Source of the DNA: Triops longicaudatus
Taxonomy: Eukaryota > Arthropoda > Branchiopoda > Notostraca > Triopsidae
Length of the DNA: 64,000 nucleotides
Assembly: GCA_022885665.1 (NCBI GenBank)
Contig: JAGQDJ010000015.1
Coordinates: 128,955-192,954, forward strand
Reading direction: 5' to 3'
A program made the position numbers and the translations under genes. Positions 49,668-61,627 of this stretch are shown here, in pieces. Below the pieces are notes generated by a model. It ran no database searches. It saw nothing but the letters and a program-made list of their open reading frames with translations, and was not told where the DNA came from. Numbering within the stretch: position 1 is the stretch's first letter; the number at the start of each line of letters is the position of its first letter.

Positions 49668-49681
49668 CGATGAGCTCATCG
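49668..49681. repeat. 14-bp perfect palindrome CGATGAGCTCATCG
   Basis: This is an exact palindrome. GAGCTCATC recurs on the same strand 42 bp downstream (from about 49714), so it may be a paired binding site or a local duplication. Confidence 0.5.
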
Positions 49682-51283
49682 CTCGGTTCTGTGCTCTCTT
49701 CTGGCACATTTTCGAGCTCATCAGACTGCCCAGCATGCCCAAAAGCTTTTTGATTCGGGAGTACTAGACACGGATTTTGCCACTTGCCGTGGCGCTGGCC
49801 TCAAAGGAAAACCCACTTATGCATCAAAAACTTTACTCCACCCTGGTCTTACGCACAGAGACGCATCAGCATGCACGCAATTTACGTGCCTTAACCAAAA
49901 ACTTCTTTTCTTCAGCAACCTCCATGCATACAAACGCTCTCTCGAGAGTAGTAAGAAAATTAAATGAGTGGGAGAAGAGGAAAATGATAGGTTCAAAGCC
50001 AAGGAGAAGATTTTATAATGTAAGGCGAAATGAAATCCAGCAGCAGCAGCACCCAAGAGTCGAAACCCCAACAGGACAATTTATAGTCTTCTAATCATTC
50101 GGTTGTGATGCTTGTAGCGTTGCCTAACAATGTTGGCTATTCAAGACTCTCCCCGCACAACAATCCATATATGGTCACAATAGCGTATCGTGGATTTCCA
50201 TCATGTTGAACAGGTGCATGCTCTCTCAATTGATATCAAGCCAGCTTTTTGTGGTTTCCAGCGCTACTCAATCTTTGGGGCAACTGTGGGTGCCTTCTTC
50301 CCCTCAGAAAAAAAAAGTACGCAGCTCCCTTTTAGATTTTTTAAAATTATCTTTTTGCTATGATTATGCTGCGTCGAAGCAAAGAGTTATGAAGACAAAG
50401 AAGCTCCCAAACTTGACTTGTATTAACTAGCAGAAAAAAAATGGAAATGAAATGAAGAAAGATGAAAGCTTACCCTTCGATCGATTTCCGTGGGCCTTTG
50501 GCTTCTGATTTGGAATAAATGCATTCAAGGCGTTCGTTCTAAACGTGTGAGTTATCGCATGGGATCTTGTGTTGGTTTTATCAGTAGGTAACGATCTAGG
50601 AATTACGATCGACTTATTTCGATCCCTGAATCAACAAACTTGAAAGTGTAAAAAAAAGTTGATTGATTTAAGGTGAGTATTCAAGATACACCTATATGAA
50701 AACGTAAAAAGGGCAGTCATCAAAAACACGCTATAAGTTACTGTGAGAAATACAACTGCCAAATACTACTTTTACCCTTGATAGTAATAGCAAGAAACGT
50801 ATAGAGTTTCCTATACTTTTGTGTAAAAAAATGAGAGTTGATAAAAAACACTAATTTAAAAAACGTGCAGATATTGCATGTTGTATAAATAAGAGTGTGC
50901 CTTGTGTACGTATGCCATAAACTGTGTAATAAATTGCATAGAATAGGGAAAATTTTTCTCATTCATGTTTCTTTGGAGTAGTAATTAAAAAGATATGTAA
51001 AATGGCATTCTTAGGAAAATGAAAATCACGTGGGAAAAACTTGAATAAAAGAAACTGACTAGTTACGATTTCTCACGAAATTTTGTGCGTTTTGTCCAGA
51101 ATGTTTTTCCCAGCCGAATGAGGAATTGTTGTTACAATAAGAAACACCTCATTGTACAGCAATTTAGTATATCGAAAATAGAAATTAGGGCTTGCGCTCG
51201 TACAGGGGAGCGAAATCGAAATTTAACTCTCGTTGAGAGCTTGGTATATAGTCACTAACGTAATCGTATACCGCATAGCTGTA

Positions 51284-51295
51284 TGTGTGTGTGTG
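51284..51295. repeat. (TG)6 microsatellite
   Basis: This is an uninterrupted run of six TG units. Confidence 0.85.
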
Positions 51296-52704
51296 AAAAC
51301 ATGCTTTCCCTAGTCGACAAAGTCCTCTTCGTGGCGCTAATGGACTCAATTTTCGCGCTTAATCATAGGGTACTGAGTGGAGCCAACACTTGTCCATTAT
51401 TTTCTTTCATGGCCGCATGCAAATGTGTTTATTATAAAAATCAAACCTCCCCATTGTCTTGCTCGATTCCCCACATACTCATATGTCCATCTAGGATGCG
51501 ATAGACAGAGAAAATTTCCCGTTCAAAAAATTCCCCCAAGAGAAATAAAAGGTACCGTAATGGTACTATCCATTTAGCAATCATTTGGCTTGGTTGGATA
51601 TGGCAAGGGGGCAGGCTCGTACCAAAAGTAAGTCTTTTACACATACACACTGGAGCCCTAAAAGTCTCGCAACTATTAATTAGCCAGAAGGGGGTTTAGT
51701 CGATTAATGAGACGGAGCTAACTAGTTCCTAATCACCAAGTTTCTCCGCGCGGCACTAACACAACTTAGTACATGTATATTCCTATCAAACCAAATGTGC
51801 AAAAGTAGAGGGGTGACCCTGTAACTAGCGGTTACCCAACGCTGAAAACGTTTCCTACAAAATTTACGCATTATAAAACGCAAGGTTTCAAAAGGAAAAG
51901 TTCTAGTTTCGCCAGAAACATCCAGTAATTTATGAATAAATATCCATAAGTATCTGGTGTCTCATAAATTTCAACGTACATAGTTACCATGTCTTTAATT
52001 AGAAGGCATAGGTTGCCGAAAGACTTTTTTTTAATATCTCCTCCAGACCCTTCGAAGCTCTAATTTTCTTGTTTAAATACCCCAGAATTACATAAAACGC
52101 TATTCGAATCACTCATTTTTTACCTATAATAATGTCAATATTTCTATAGCATTAACAATAGTCCTTTTTGGGGGTCTTACGACTACGATTTTACATATGC
52201 AGGTCACATTCAAAATAATTCTCGGTCATAAATCATACGGAAAACTGGGTTCATTCGCTGTAACTTAGGGCAGAAATAGAAAAAGAAGGACTGGTTGTGA
52301 AATGCTGCGGCATCCGTGCCCGAAAAAGTTTGGTTTTTGTCTTTCACATACATAGACGTACTCACACACAGAGTTGTTGCGGACTCGCTTATTATTTCAT
52401 AGCTGGTCAGTGTGTCTCTCCCTTTTTTAATTTTTATTCTGGGTGCTTAAACTAAGACCTTTTGAGCACATCAGGAGGTGCATTCTACTTTTATCTCGTT
52501 GGGGCCTTTTTTTCTTATACAACGAAAAGCCATTTTAAATATTCCAGGACGCTTTCATCAAGGAGTCGACTGGGGGCGCTTTATAGGTAGCAATTTAAGA
52601 AAACTGCAGCGCGCTTGGCTCCTTGGTCAGGGAATTATGCTCGTATATATCACTGAAATAGTATATTCATAACTTGGCTACGTGTGATAAATACCCCCTA
52701 GTTT

Positions 52705-52730
52705 ATTTTTCTTTTTCTTTCTTTCTTTTC
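52705..52730. repeat. T/C-only simple tract framed by TACCCCC and GGGGGTA
   Basis: TTTTTCTTTTTCTTTCTTTC-type sequence lies between TACCCCC (near 52693) and GGGGGTA (near 52743), which can pair as a 7-bp stem around the tract. Confidence 0.5.
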
Positions 52731-54493
52731 ATACCAAGAAGGGGGGTACTTTCCCATGTGTTTTAAAGCCGCCACAAGTGGCTTTGGCCCATTGTGGCCC
52801 ATGTTTTGTGGTTAAACCTGGCGATTAGGTGCGAGACTTGCGAAGACGTGTGGTTTTGTAGTATCTACTCTGAAGATCGCATTTGCATACAACTCAGCTT
52901 GAGTGAAGAAATCAAATGAATCAAGCTCCGCCTTCCCATACACTCCCTTGGCATTTCTTTAGTTTTCATTGGCGCTTTATTTTGTGTTTCGCGTCAACGA
53001 ACCTAAAATTGCATGCAGAAAAACTCTCATTATGCGACTTCCTAATGTCTTTTTCGTGGCGGTTAACCCTTATGAGCGAGTTTTATTGTTCAATTCCATA
53101 ATGTGTTTTTCCTTTTATTTCTTTATGCTCGCTACAATCTGAGACAGTAATAATGTGGCCACCTTGTCAAAAGCGTACCCAAATTGTTTCTAATGCATTG
53201 TAACCGTAATGGAAAGAAACGAGGTTCTTATTCTTTTAATAAGACGTGATGTATGTTTGATTCGGGTGTTCATTAAATGCGATAAAAAAATTCGGTAGCC
53301 CGACGCGCTGCTTATCTCCGTATTAAAAGTCAGATGCCATTTCTAGTGCTCACCAGGGGAAAAAAAGGCTACCTAAGCTTAAATCTAGCTGTACGTGGGT
53401 CGAAAAGGCTCCTCCATTAAGCTTTCCGATCGTGGCGATAGCCAACTTCGGCTTTGCTCCATAATCGCTTTGAATTAACATTACAGTGATATCCCCTTCT
53501 CACATGTTGTAAAGGCTCCTACCAGTAGAAGTAGTAAGTAGGGACTGAAACTAAGCTCTTGCGTAGTCTGATATGCAGCTTTTTGAGTTCGCAATTTTTT
53601 TTCGGTCTTTAATGTATAATCAAAGTCATGCTTAAGCTTCCTGCGCGATGCCCGTTAGTTGAGATCACTCCCGGAGCTTGGTGTACGAGCTTCGAAGATT
53701 TAAGCATAGCTAATGAGCAGCTTTTATTGCCCTGGTGTGTTGGGTAGAGATGAAACTTGCTTACAAGCTCCTTCGCGCTACAGAAAAGCACACACTTACA
53801 TATATTACATACACATATAGGCACGCATACGCGCGCCTAGGCAAAAATGGAATCAACGAGTTCTCCATACTAGCTATGTTATTAAACCATAGAATGCCAG
53901 GGCTAAATGGGTGATTTGTACGCGCGACCAACATAGAAAACACACTCACTTTTAAGTTCTTCCCATAAAGAGAAAGAATTCACCGGAGTCAAGGTTAATT
54001 TTCTTCAACTGACTATTGCTGGAAGGTGAAAATTACCTAATGGGGTAACGAGGAGGTTAGGGGACTGTAACTATCGGAATCGGGCTAAACGTGTTAAGGA
54101 AAAGAAAACGCTTATTAGCACTCAGAAGGGTTCACGACAGAAGAGAGCAACGTTTTTGTTATTATTATTTTTTTAAAGTATTTTTTTCTCGGGTTGTTTT
54201 GAATAAGTGTTTCGTATTTTGGGGAAAAGAAATGACTGCGGTAACCTGTCGCAGCTACAAGGCCAGGACTTGGAAAAATCCTCACATGGCCCAGGACTAA
54301 TGAATGGCTTCGCACGAGCGCAGTGCGTGAAAACGGCAGTGCGCGCTTTCTTAATCACAGGGTGAACGCCAATCTTTATCGCATGGTCCTACTAATAAAA
54401 CTTGAGGAAGAAAAATTCTCTTAGGGAAATGCTGTAATATAAATATAACTACAACATTCTCCTACAAGGTTGATCCGCGCCGAAATGCAGCAT

Positions 54494-54703
54494 TATAAAT
54501 ATGCGTACCATTAACGCCTTTTCCTTGAATAAATAATGCAACTCGTTCGTTTGCTCGGTCTTAACTTCTTAAAAAGAGGGTCTACCAGGGTGGAAAAAGC
54601 TGGCCGGCAACCTTTTCTAGCTGATGATGATGCGTCGACCTCACGTGATTTCCCCCTTTTGCTTTTAATAACAAGCAGGAGCATTTTGGGTCCCAACATG
54701 TGA
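54494..54703 (+). other. TATA box followed by a 55-codon ORF
   Basis: TATAAATAT at 54494-54502 is a strong TATA match. An ATG at 54536 opens 55 codons ending TGA at 54701-54703, with a short predicted 5' UTR of about 10 nt. The product has a basic N-terminal part, an ADDD stretch near residues 29-32 and a hydrophobic LLLLI segment near 41-45. No family is recognised, and an overlapping minus-strand ORF (54511-54714) is just as long. Confidence 0.15.
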
Positions 54704-54876
54704 GTAGTTACCATCCTTAAACGAAAAAAAAAGCCTAGTATAATGTAGCGAGACTAGCAGAGTTGAGTAGAACCATAATTAAATAGCTTGTCATGTTAAT
54801 CCCCTGTGGTTCCAAGTCTGGGTGGTCACCTTCTTTCAACTAACATGGCCAGCCACTTCAACGCTTAAGAAAGCTG

Positions 54877-54885
54877 TATAAATAG
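54877..54885 (+). promoter_or_regulatory. Isolated TATA box TATAAATAG
   Basis: This is an excellent TATA consensus match. The first downstream ATG (54914) opens only six codons. No gene was recognised. Confidence 0.25.
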
Positions 54886-55254
54886 AGCCACACTCTTTAC
54901 TCTTTATACGTAAAATGCTTGTATGCATTATATAGCACCACATACTTCAGGGCTTTATAGGGGAGAAACCTTTTGGGATCAAGCAGTTTTTCCTAAAAAT
55001 TATTCATATTTTCTTTTTTGATATCGTGGAAAGGTTACGAGCCAATGCCTTTTGGTTTATTCGCAGCATCAATATCCACGAAAAAGGCAGGAACAGCAGC
55101 TCCCCAGCAGCTTAGACTCAATTAGCTTAGTCTTGTTGCATTGTGACTTGGACCGTCTCACTTTTTGTATATTTGAAATTTCTATATGCAGTGTAATAAA
55201 CGTCCATGCTTGGGAAACTGCATCCATTAATATGAAACCTGCTCTTTTCTTTCA

Positions 55255-55270
55255 TTTTTTTTTTTTTTTT
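55255..55270 (+). repeat. T16 run followed by GTAG (acceptor-like)
   Basis: CTCTTTTCTTTCA and T16 lead into GTAG at 55271-55274, which resembles a strong 3' splice site on the plus strand. One frame after it (starting at 55276) stays open 28 codons to TAA and contains an internal ATG ATG. No homology is recognised and no donor partner could be assigned. The 85-codon ORF ending at 55309 runs across it. Confidence 0.3.
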
Positions 55271-58200
55271 GTAGAGCACCTGGAGAAAATAAGCTATGTG
55301 GAGCGATGATGTCAGCAAGAAGTCTAGTTAATAATGAGTCTCTACTGGCATACATCCTTTAAGAAAGCTTGTCGTGTGCTTGCTGGCGTATGAGTGCATA
55401 CATGTTTTGGGTATGAATGTATGTGTGTGTGTACCACACCCCAACAAAACGGTCTTGATGCGTAGGATCACATTACAAATTAAAGGTAATCACCCGAAGT
55501 CTTTTTTCTTCGAGCTCGTTTAGCCCTAGCACCTTCCTATAATTTTAGTACCCTAGTACCTTTTTAAGAGTGAACTACACATGCCCCCACAAAGAGGTGA
55601 TACAGATTGTATAAAAGGAGTATTTTTCTTCGTGTGTGTGATGGGATGTCAAGTTATACGGTAATCAACCCCTCGTCAAGCTCGTTAGCAAAAGTCTTTG
55701 AGAAAAGAGCGCCCCAGAGTGTACCCAAAAAAACGCTCTTTGTGTGTAAGGAAAAAAGTTCTGAGTGTTTCCAGCATAGAGAGTATATTCCTGTTTCAAC
55801 AGGTTGCTATAAACTGCTGATGGCAATCAAAAACCCAGGGAATCCGTATTTACCCAAGAGGTTTTCCGGCCTAATTATCGCCCTGCAGGAGGCGAGCTCT
55901 TGGAAAACACCAAGGGAGTCTGACCAGAGTTTCGAGGCTTGCTGAAAAATTTTTTAATATGTTCCAGAAAGAATTTTTGGGGTACTTTTTCTAAGGGTCC
56001 GGACCCAAACTGGTAAAGTCTGATTCTCCTTTATGTAATCATACCTATTACGACTGATCCCCTTAAAGCTTTATTTCCTTGTATTTAAGAAATGATTTAA
56101 GACTGGAGTAGGGAATCCGAATCGTAGATGCGTGTGTGTAATCAAAAGGGGCTTGTTAAGCTAGAAGTGTAACGTTAGCGAAGGTGAAATGGCTAAAAAG
56201 AGGATGGTGAACTTAAGGAGCAAGACACGGTAGATAATATTTCTTGAGCTGATTCAGGAAGTTGACGGGAATTTCGCTATTAAAGTCGGTTGGCTCCTGC
56301 AGTTAAGCAAGAGGGCCCTGGCTTGACTGTATTCTGGACCCAGAAAGCTTGACAGCATCAAACTGCAGGTGGTCAATTTCCGCTTTCTGAGGATGGATTT
56401 TCAAACGCAGCGCAAAAATTTCTGGAAGCCTGTTTGTGTGCTTCAGCAATTCAAACGTTCTGCTTTTCATCCCCATGGTTTTTCATTGCTTTGTCTGGCC
56501 CCCAATGGGTGATTATGCCCATGTCTTTCTCATGTCGCAACAAATGTCAGCGCAACTTTGCAAAATGTACATCTGAGGCTCCACAAAACATCCGACATAC
56601 ATATTACACAGGTACTTTTTATCAGAGGTAGCAGTTTTGGTAAGATATAACTCTACTCTCCGCAGGTGCGCTCTGGATTCCAGAAGGTTCACGACAGAAG
56701 CATGGAAAAACTTAAAGAATGAAAAGAAAGTACGATTTCAATGCATTACGTGCTGGTGCTAAAGGTGTTACGCGAAAAAAAGAAAATGAAAGAGAAAAAA
56801 GATACGATAATCGTAACTCAAACGGCTACTGTCCACACACTTTTGGTGACTTGAATGTGTGACAGCGACTACTGAGCAAACACCTGGCGGGTATTGCGTT
56901 TTACCTGTTAGAAAAGACGCAAAGTAATTACGTCAAGATGTTTAACCTCTATTTTTTTCAATACCAGTAGTCGAGCTGCTTACAAGGTCAGGTTCGAGAA
57001 TTAATACAAACTAAAATTTAGTAAATTAGTATCTAAAGCACTGTCCAGCACATGTTTTGACTTCGCTCCTAGTTCATTCTATTTTTCTTATTTTTTTTAC
57101 TCTTTTTAAATAGTGATGCGTTTATACTTACGTTAAACGGGGACGCCAAATATAAATCTGTTGAATCTTCTGCCTTCTGCGAAGATTTTAACGTAAAATT
57201 TGCAACGATATTGGCGCAAAAATAAAGCAGATTATCTGCAAAATACTTGAGGCGTACTTGTCACAAATAGACGCTCGTCTGGCAAAGTTGATAAAATTTA
57301 ATTAGAAGGGTTGAAGATTTTACGGTTGGTCACAATCCGAGGCGGTTTCAGAAAAAAGACGCCGAAAGTTGCGAAAAAAAAGGAGAAAGGAAAGAATTTT
57401 GGTGGGCTGTGAGAATTTGTCTGATCACCGATAAGGCGCTCCACAGGTTCGCTTGTGGTCCTCATCTACTATGGAAGGGGAAGTTCAAGACAAGAGCTCG
57501 AACGCGAGAACTAGAGACAGCAAGAACAATCAGAGTTGCATCTCTCCACAATGATAAAAGCCCCTCTGTAAGTGGTCCTCGCCTATCCGCGTCGCCCATC
57601 ATGCACCCCAACTGTGTCTCTGCCTACTTTGGCCACACAAATGAACCTCAGAGACCACCCCGCCATGATTGGCGATAAAAGCGATTCCCCCGCACCGTAC
57701 AATGGCATCTTCCCTGTGTATAATGGTAAAAAAAAGAAGGCGAGTCATAAGTAAAAGTAGAGTTACGACCTTACCAGAGGGAAAGAGTATAACACGGTGT
57801 TCAAAGCATACACTAAATGAAATCTTTGGCTTTTGCACTCATAAATTGGGGCTTTCTTCCAAAGAAAACGGGACTCAGCTTCCAACTTCCAAACGTACCA
57901 CCAACCTAGACACGACAGCAGGGATCCGTTTCTTTAATGAAAAGGAAACGAATTCGAAACTGTGGTCTTGACAAGCAAAGAAGTTTCCTCAGTCCAAAAA
58001 GAAATTTAATTGTATTAAAAGTTTTCACGAATGAAGGAAAATTCAATGTATGTTTGACGAATAATAAATACATGTAAAGCTTAATTAACTTGTTTATAGC
58101 AAATAGAAATTGTTGGCCTTGAGTGAAGTGCGAGTTAAAATGGCAAAAAATGTTAATATATGCGTCATGTTTTGGTTTAAGAAAATGAGTTCATGAGAGA

Positions 58201-60007
58201 TGAGTACCTGTCATAAGCCAAACATACCATGCTGCAGATACATTTGTTGCATGTCTCATAGAAACGCTTTCGCTTGTAAGAAGTGAAATATGCCAGATAG
58301 TGAAATTCATCAAAGGAATTAAATCCTGTGGAATATAGCTCAAGGAGCTCACTTTGAAATAGCAGATAATAAATGGAAATGCTCGCATTGATAGACAGGG
58401 CAAATCGCGGAACGGTTTGGTGCGGCTTAGATCAGAAGAATTTCGAAAACGATGGTGGCTAAACATGTCAGCATATGTAATTAGCTATGCAAATAGCTCT
58501 CTTCCATGCTAATAGGTCTTCGATCCCTTTTAGCCCACAGAAGAGCTTTTAATGATGCCCAAGGTTTTAACCCTTTTGTCTGCCTTTTTTAACCTCGTTT
58601 TCTTATGTGTTTTTGCGATTAAATGTTTCTTTAGTGCACCCGTGGCTCCTCAAAAAGAAGCAGATATGCTTTAACAAGACATGTGAGCTTAATATCGCGT
58701 CCAGCTTCTTTTCTTCTTCTATATATCTATCACATTTTGCTTATAAACGATTCTGGAGAAATAGGAAACAAAACAAAGCCGGATCAGCTCACTTTTGCGT
58801 GAGCAGCTTAATGAGGACCTATTATAAGAGCTGACTGAGGGGAAACTTTCGATTATCTATTGTGCCTGGCTTTTTAATCCTTAAGGCCAATAAAGTTAGG
58901 AGAGGTAAAAAAAAGCCGCTCGACACACTTGAATATTTTCCCTTTCTGGAATATGGAAGTATTCATACCCACCTTTCTGTATTTTTGTATAAGACAAGTC
59001 TATAATACACTAAGCCTTACAATGATTCGATCAAAAACACAGTCGGCACTGAAACTTCTGTGGTCCCTAACATGGGCAAACCCATCAATTGGGTTCAAAA
59101 GACATGTGTTTTCTTTTACTCTTAACCGCCAAAGCCTCCCCGAAGAAAAAGTCCGCGTCTATAATCCACATCCCTATATTCACACTACTGTTCATCGAGA
59201 AATTCTCAAATGATATGCAAATTGTAAAAGAGGTTTTCCAAAGTAGCTTAGTTTGGAAAAAGGCGGTAGCTGTATTTCGGTCGATAATAAGATATGCCGC
59301 GTTTGTAGATTACTCGACTAGTTCACACCTAAACACCAATTGCTAGTCCCAGTTTCCTCTCATTCATATTCCTTCCCCCTCCACGCATACCTACGTTACA
59401 AAGTTTGAAAATAATGCTAAAAAAGATACCGCTACTCCCTTTACGAACAAATCCCATCTAAAAGCTGTTTCAATAGCGGTAATCTTTTGACATGTGTTTA
59501 GACCTGCTTCATATTTTGTGATACGAGATTCCAGTCCGATTGTACTCGGAATCGGTGCCAAGCAGGATTACCAAAATCTTTGCATTTCCTTGTAGTATCG
59601 TTGTACAAAGGGTGGAGATGTGCAAGTTGCCTACAAGCGTTTTCTATGGGTTGATTTCATAAAATTAGTGGTTTAGGCCACTGGCAACGAGTAGTGTTTT
59701 GAAGATGACATCACCGCTGTCATTTCTCCTGGTCCCTTGTATGATTTCTTTTGGAGTGTTTTTTGCAACGCCCTTCTTGCTGAAATGCCTATAGATCACG
59801 TTTCAAGTTTGGTGGTTTTATGAAAGGCCCTACTGCCTGGTTTATGCTGGCCTTTCAGCAATCCTGAAGAACTACACGTAAGAGATCAGACAAGGTGCAT
59901 ATGAACGGGGTTAGGTTTTTAAGAGCTCCATAATTCTTATGGTAAAGTGGGGAAAGAGATTCACTGTGGCATTTTGCGTGCTGCCAATCCGCGAACGTGA
60001 ACCAGAT

Positions 60008-60021
60008 ACACACACACACAA
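60008..60021. repeat. (AC)n short microsatellite
   Basis: This is an AC run of about seven units. Confidence 0.85.
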
Positions 60022-61004
60022 CAAAATGGCCTCAAACTAAGGAGTCAAAAACGATTAGACCCAGGAGCTATAACTCAATCGGTTTACGACTTCATCGTAC
60101 GGGGAAGTTGCTCTGCTGTCCCTTGTCTTCTAGCACAGTAAAAATCTGAAATTCGGAAAAAATGTGCTGATCTTTTTCGTCGCCCGGCAGTGTAGCACGT
60201 GGCAAAAGGGTTTTACTAACCAGTTAAAATTTCAAAGGTAATCTATGCAGCACTAAACAGAAGAAAGTAATGATTTGGTATTGGGCCTGGCGTCTAAATG
60301 AGTTTGTTAAATATGAATATGCACCGCTACTTTCCCAAAGCTTATTCTACATAACGCTTTAGTATGTCGAGTCTCCTAAGACAGAAATGTTTAAGTGCTT
60401 TAAGTATCTGCTAATTATGGTCGGGCGAATTACAGTGTGGCAAATTGCGAATTCGTGAATTGTAAATCTTACAAATTTCTGACCACAGGAAAGCTGGGCC
60501 AGAAAAGCATTAGCACTAGAAAGGTGAGTAGGAAAATGTGTGTAATTGCCAAAAAGGGAGTACTAGAAAACAACCTGCTACTCTTGGATCGACTTTTTGG
60601 GGCTGCTGCTGTTGCTAGTTACCTCGAAATTGTGTGATGACATCATCAAGCCTTGAATGGTCTTAGGTCGCGGTTTATCGTGCCTTTTCATCAGCTGTTT
60701 GGTTTCAATCTGTTCACCTGGGCGTGGTTGATGCTCTCTTTCTTGTGCTTACTTGGCGGCCCTCCTGTCCTATCTCTTCAAATTGCAGCATCTCCTGCAC
60801 ATAGCACCAGGATACTAAAAAAAACTAGTCAAGTACCCATGTAAGCCTGCTCTTTTTTGTATAAAGTCAGAGTAACAAATTGGCAGTTTGTAATCAAAAC
60901 AACCCCAAGGTCCCCGTGTTGTCCTATACAGCAGCTTCAAGCTAAAACTGGGTCCAATAAGTTGTGTGCGTTGTGGGATGAAAGTTGAAATTCAGGAACC
61001 CTAA

Positions 61005-61030
61005 TCACTGTTACAATTCACTGTTACAAT
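61005..61030. repeat. Perfect 13-bp tandem duplication
   Basis: TCACTGTTACAAT occurs twice without interruption (61005-61017 and 61018-61030). Confidence 0.8.
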
Positions 61031-61467
61031 GGTTGGCATACCCTGCTCGTCCTGAAAATACCGAGCAACAATAATTGCGCATTTTTTTGTGTCCTAGATT
61101 CTTATCAGAATATTACATTTCTTCCGGCAGTACACATAGCTAGAAAATGCAGTGCATATGTTGACGAATATTCCCATAAAAATTGGGAAATTAGACAGAG
61201 TATATTTCTAGTTTTACCAGCCATTTAGCACCGAAAGCTAGTTCACAAATTTGATAGTTGACAAAAAATCGGATTACCTTTTTTGCATTAGAATTATGAT
61301 TAAACACTCAAAGATTGTGTGTTACGAGGTAATAAAATGAATTAATTGCAATTAGCTAGCTTTGTTGCAATTCTACACATTTTTCTTTTTCTATTTGGGT
61401 CTCTTTTCCCTTACACATGTATTGGTACGAGCCAAACTTAGAAGTCTTTTGTATGCTTGGACACTTA

Positions 61468-61624
61468 CGGCGAATTCAGTTGGTAGTACCGTTGCACTAC
61501 GAACTCCATCCCTAGTTCTGTGACGCCACGCCTGTAGGACTCAATGGGACTCAGTAGTCCAAATGAAGACGTTAAATGCACTCAGTGGCAGAGTTCCGCA
61601 TTACACTCCCAACTGAATTCGCTA
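61468..61624. mobile_element. MITE-like short inverted-repeat element (about 157 bp)
   Basis: GCGAATTCAGTTGG (61470-61483) and CCAACTGAATTCGC (61609-61622) are exact reverse complements. With one mismatch the match extends to 18 bp. Inner parts also show traces of fold-back similarity around GAACTC/GAGTTC. TTA lies on both sides (61465-61467 and 61625-61627), compatible with a 3-bp target duplication as made by Harbinger elements, but three bases prove little. There is no ORF. It is too short to be autonomous. Confidence 0.6.
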
Positions 61625-61627
61625 TTA

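Larger units (their letters stand above)
44504..61464. other. Non-coding, no recognised gene
   Basis: Many ORFs of 60-112 codons lie on both strands, most densely at 47.4-50.1 kb where the DNA is GC-richer. None carries a domain I recognise (checked by eye: 44977-45300, 47524-47763, 49777-50094, 55607-55945 and 57669-57971, all plus). No reverse transcriptase or transposase motif was found. Confidence 0.5.

Noticed and set aside
54600..54640. ADDD in a plus-strand frame, reminiscent of the YADD box of reverse transcriptase
   Set aside because: The frame is only 55 codons long and no other reverse-transcriptase motif surrounds it.
60064..60100. tRNA-like TATAACTCAATCGG
   Set aside because: A-box resemblance only; no GGTTCRANNCC-type B-box downstream.
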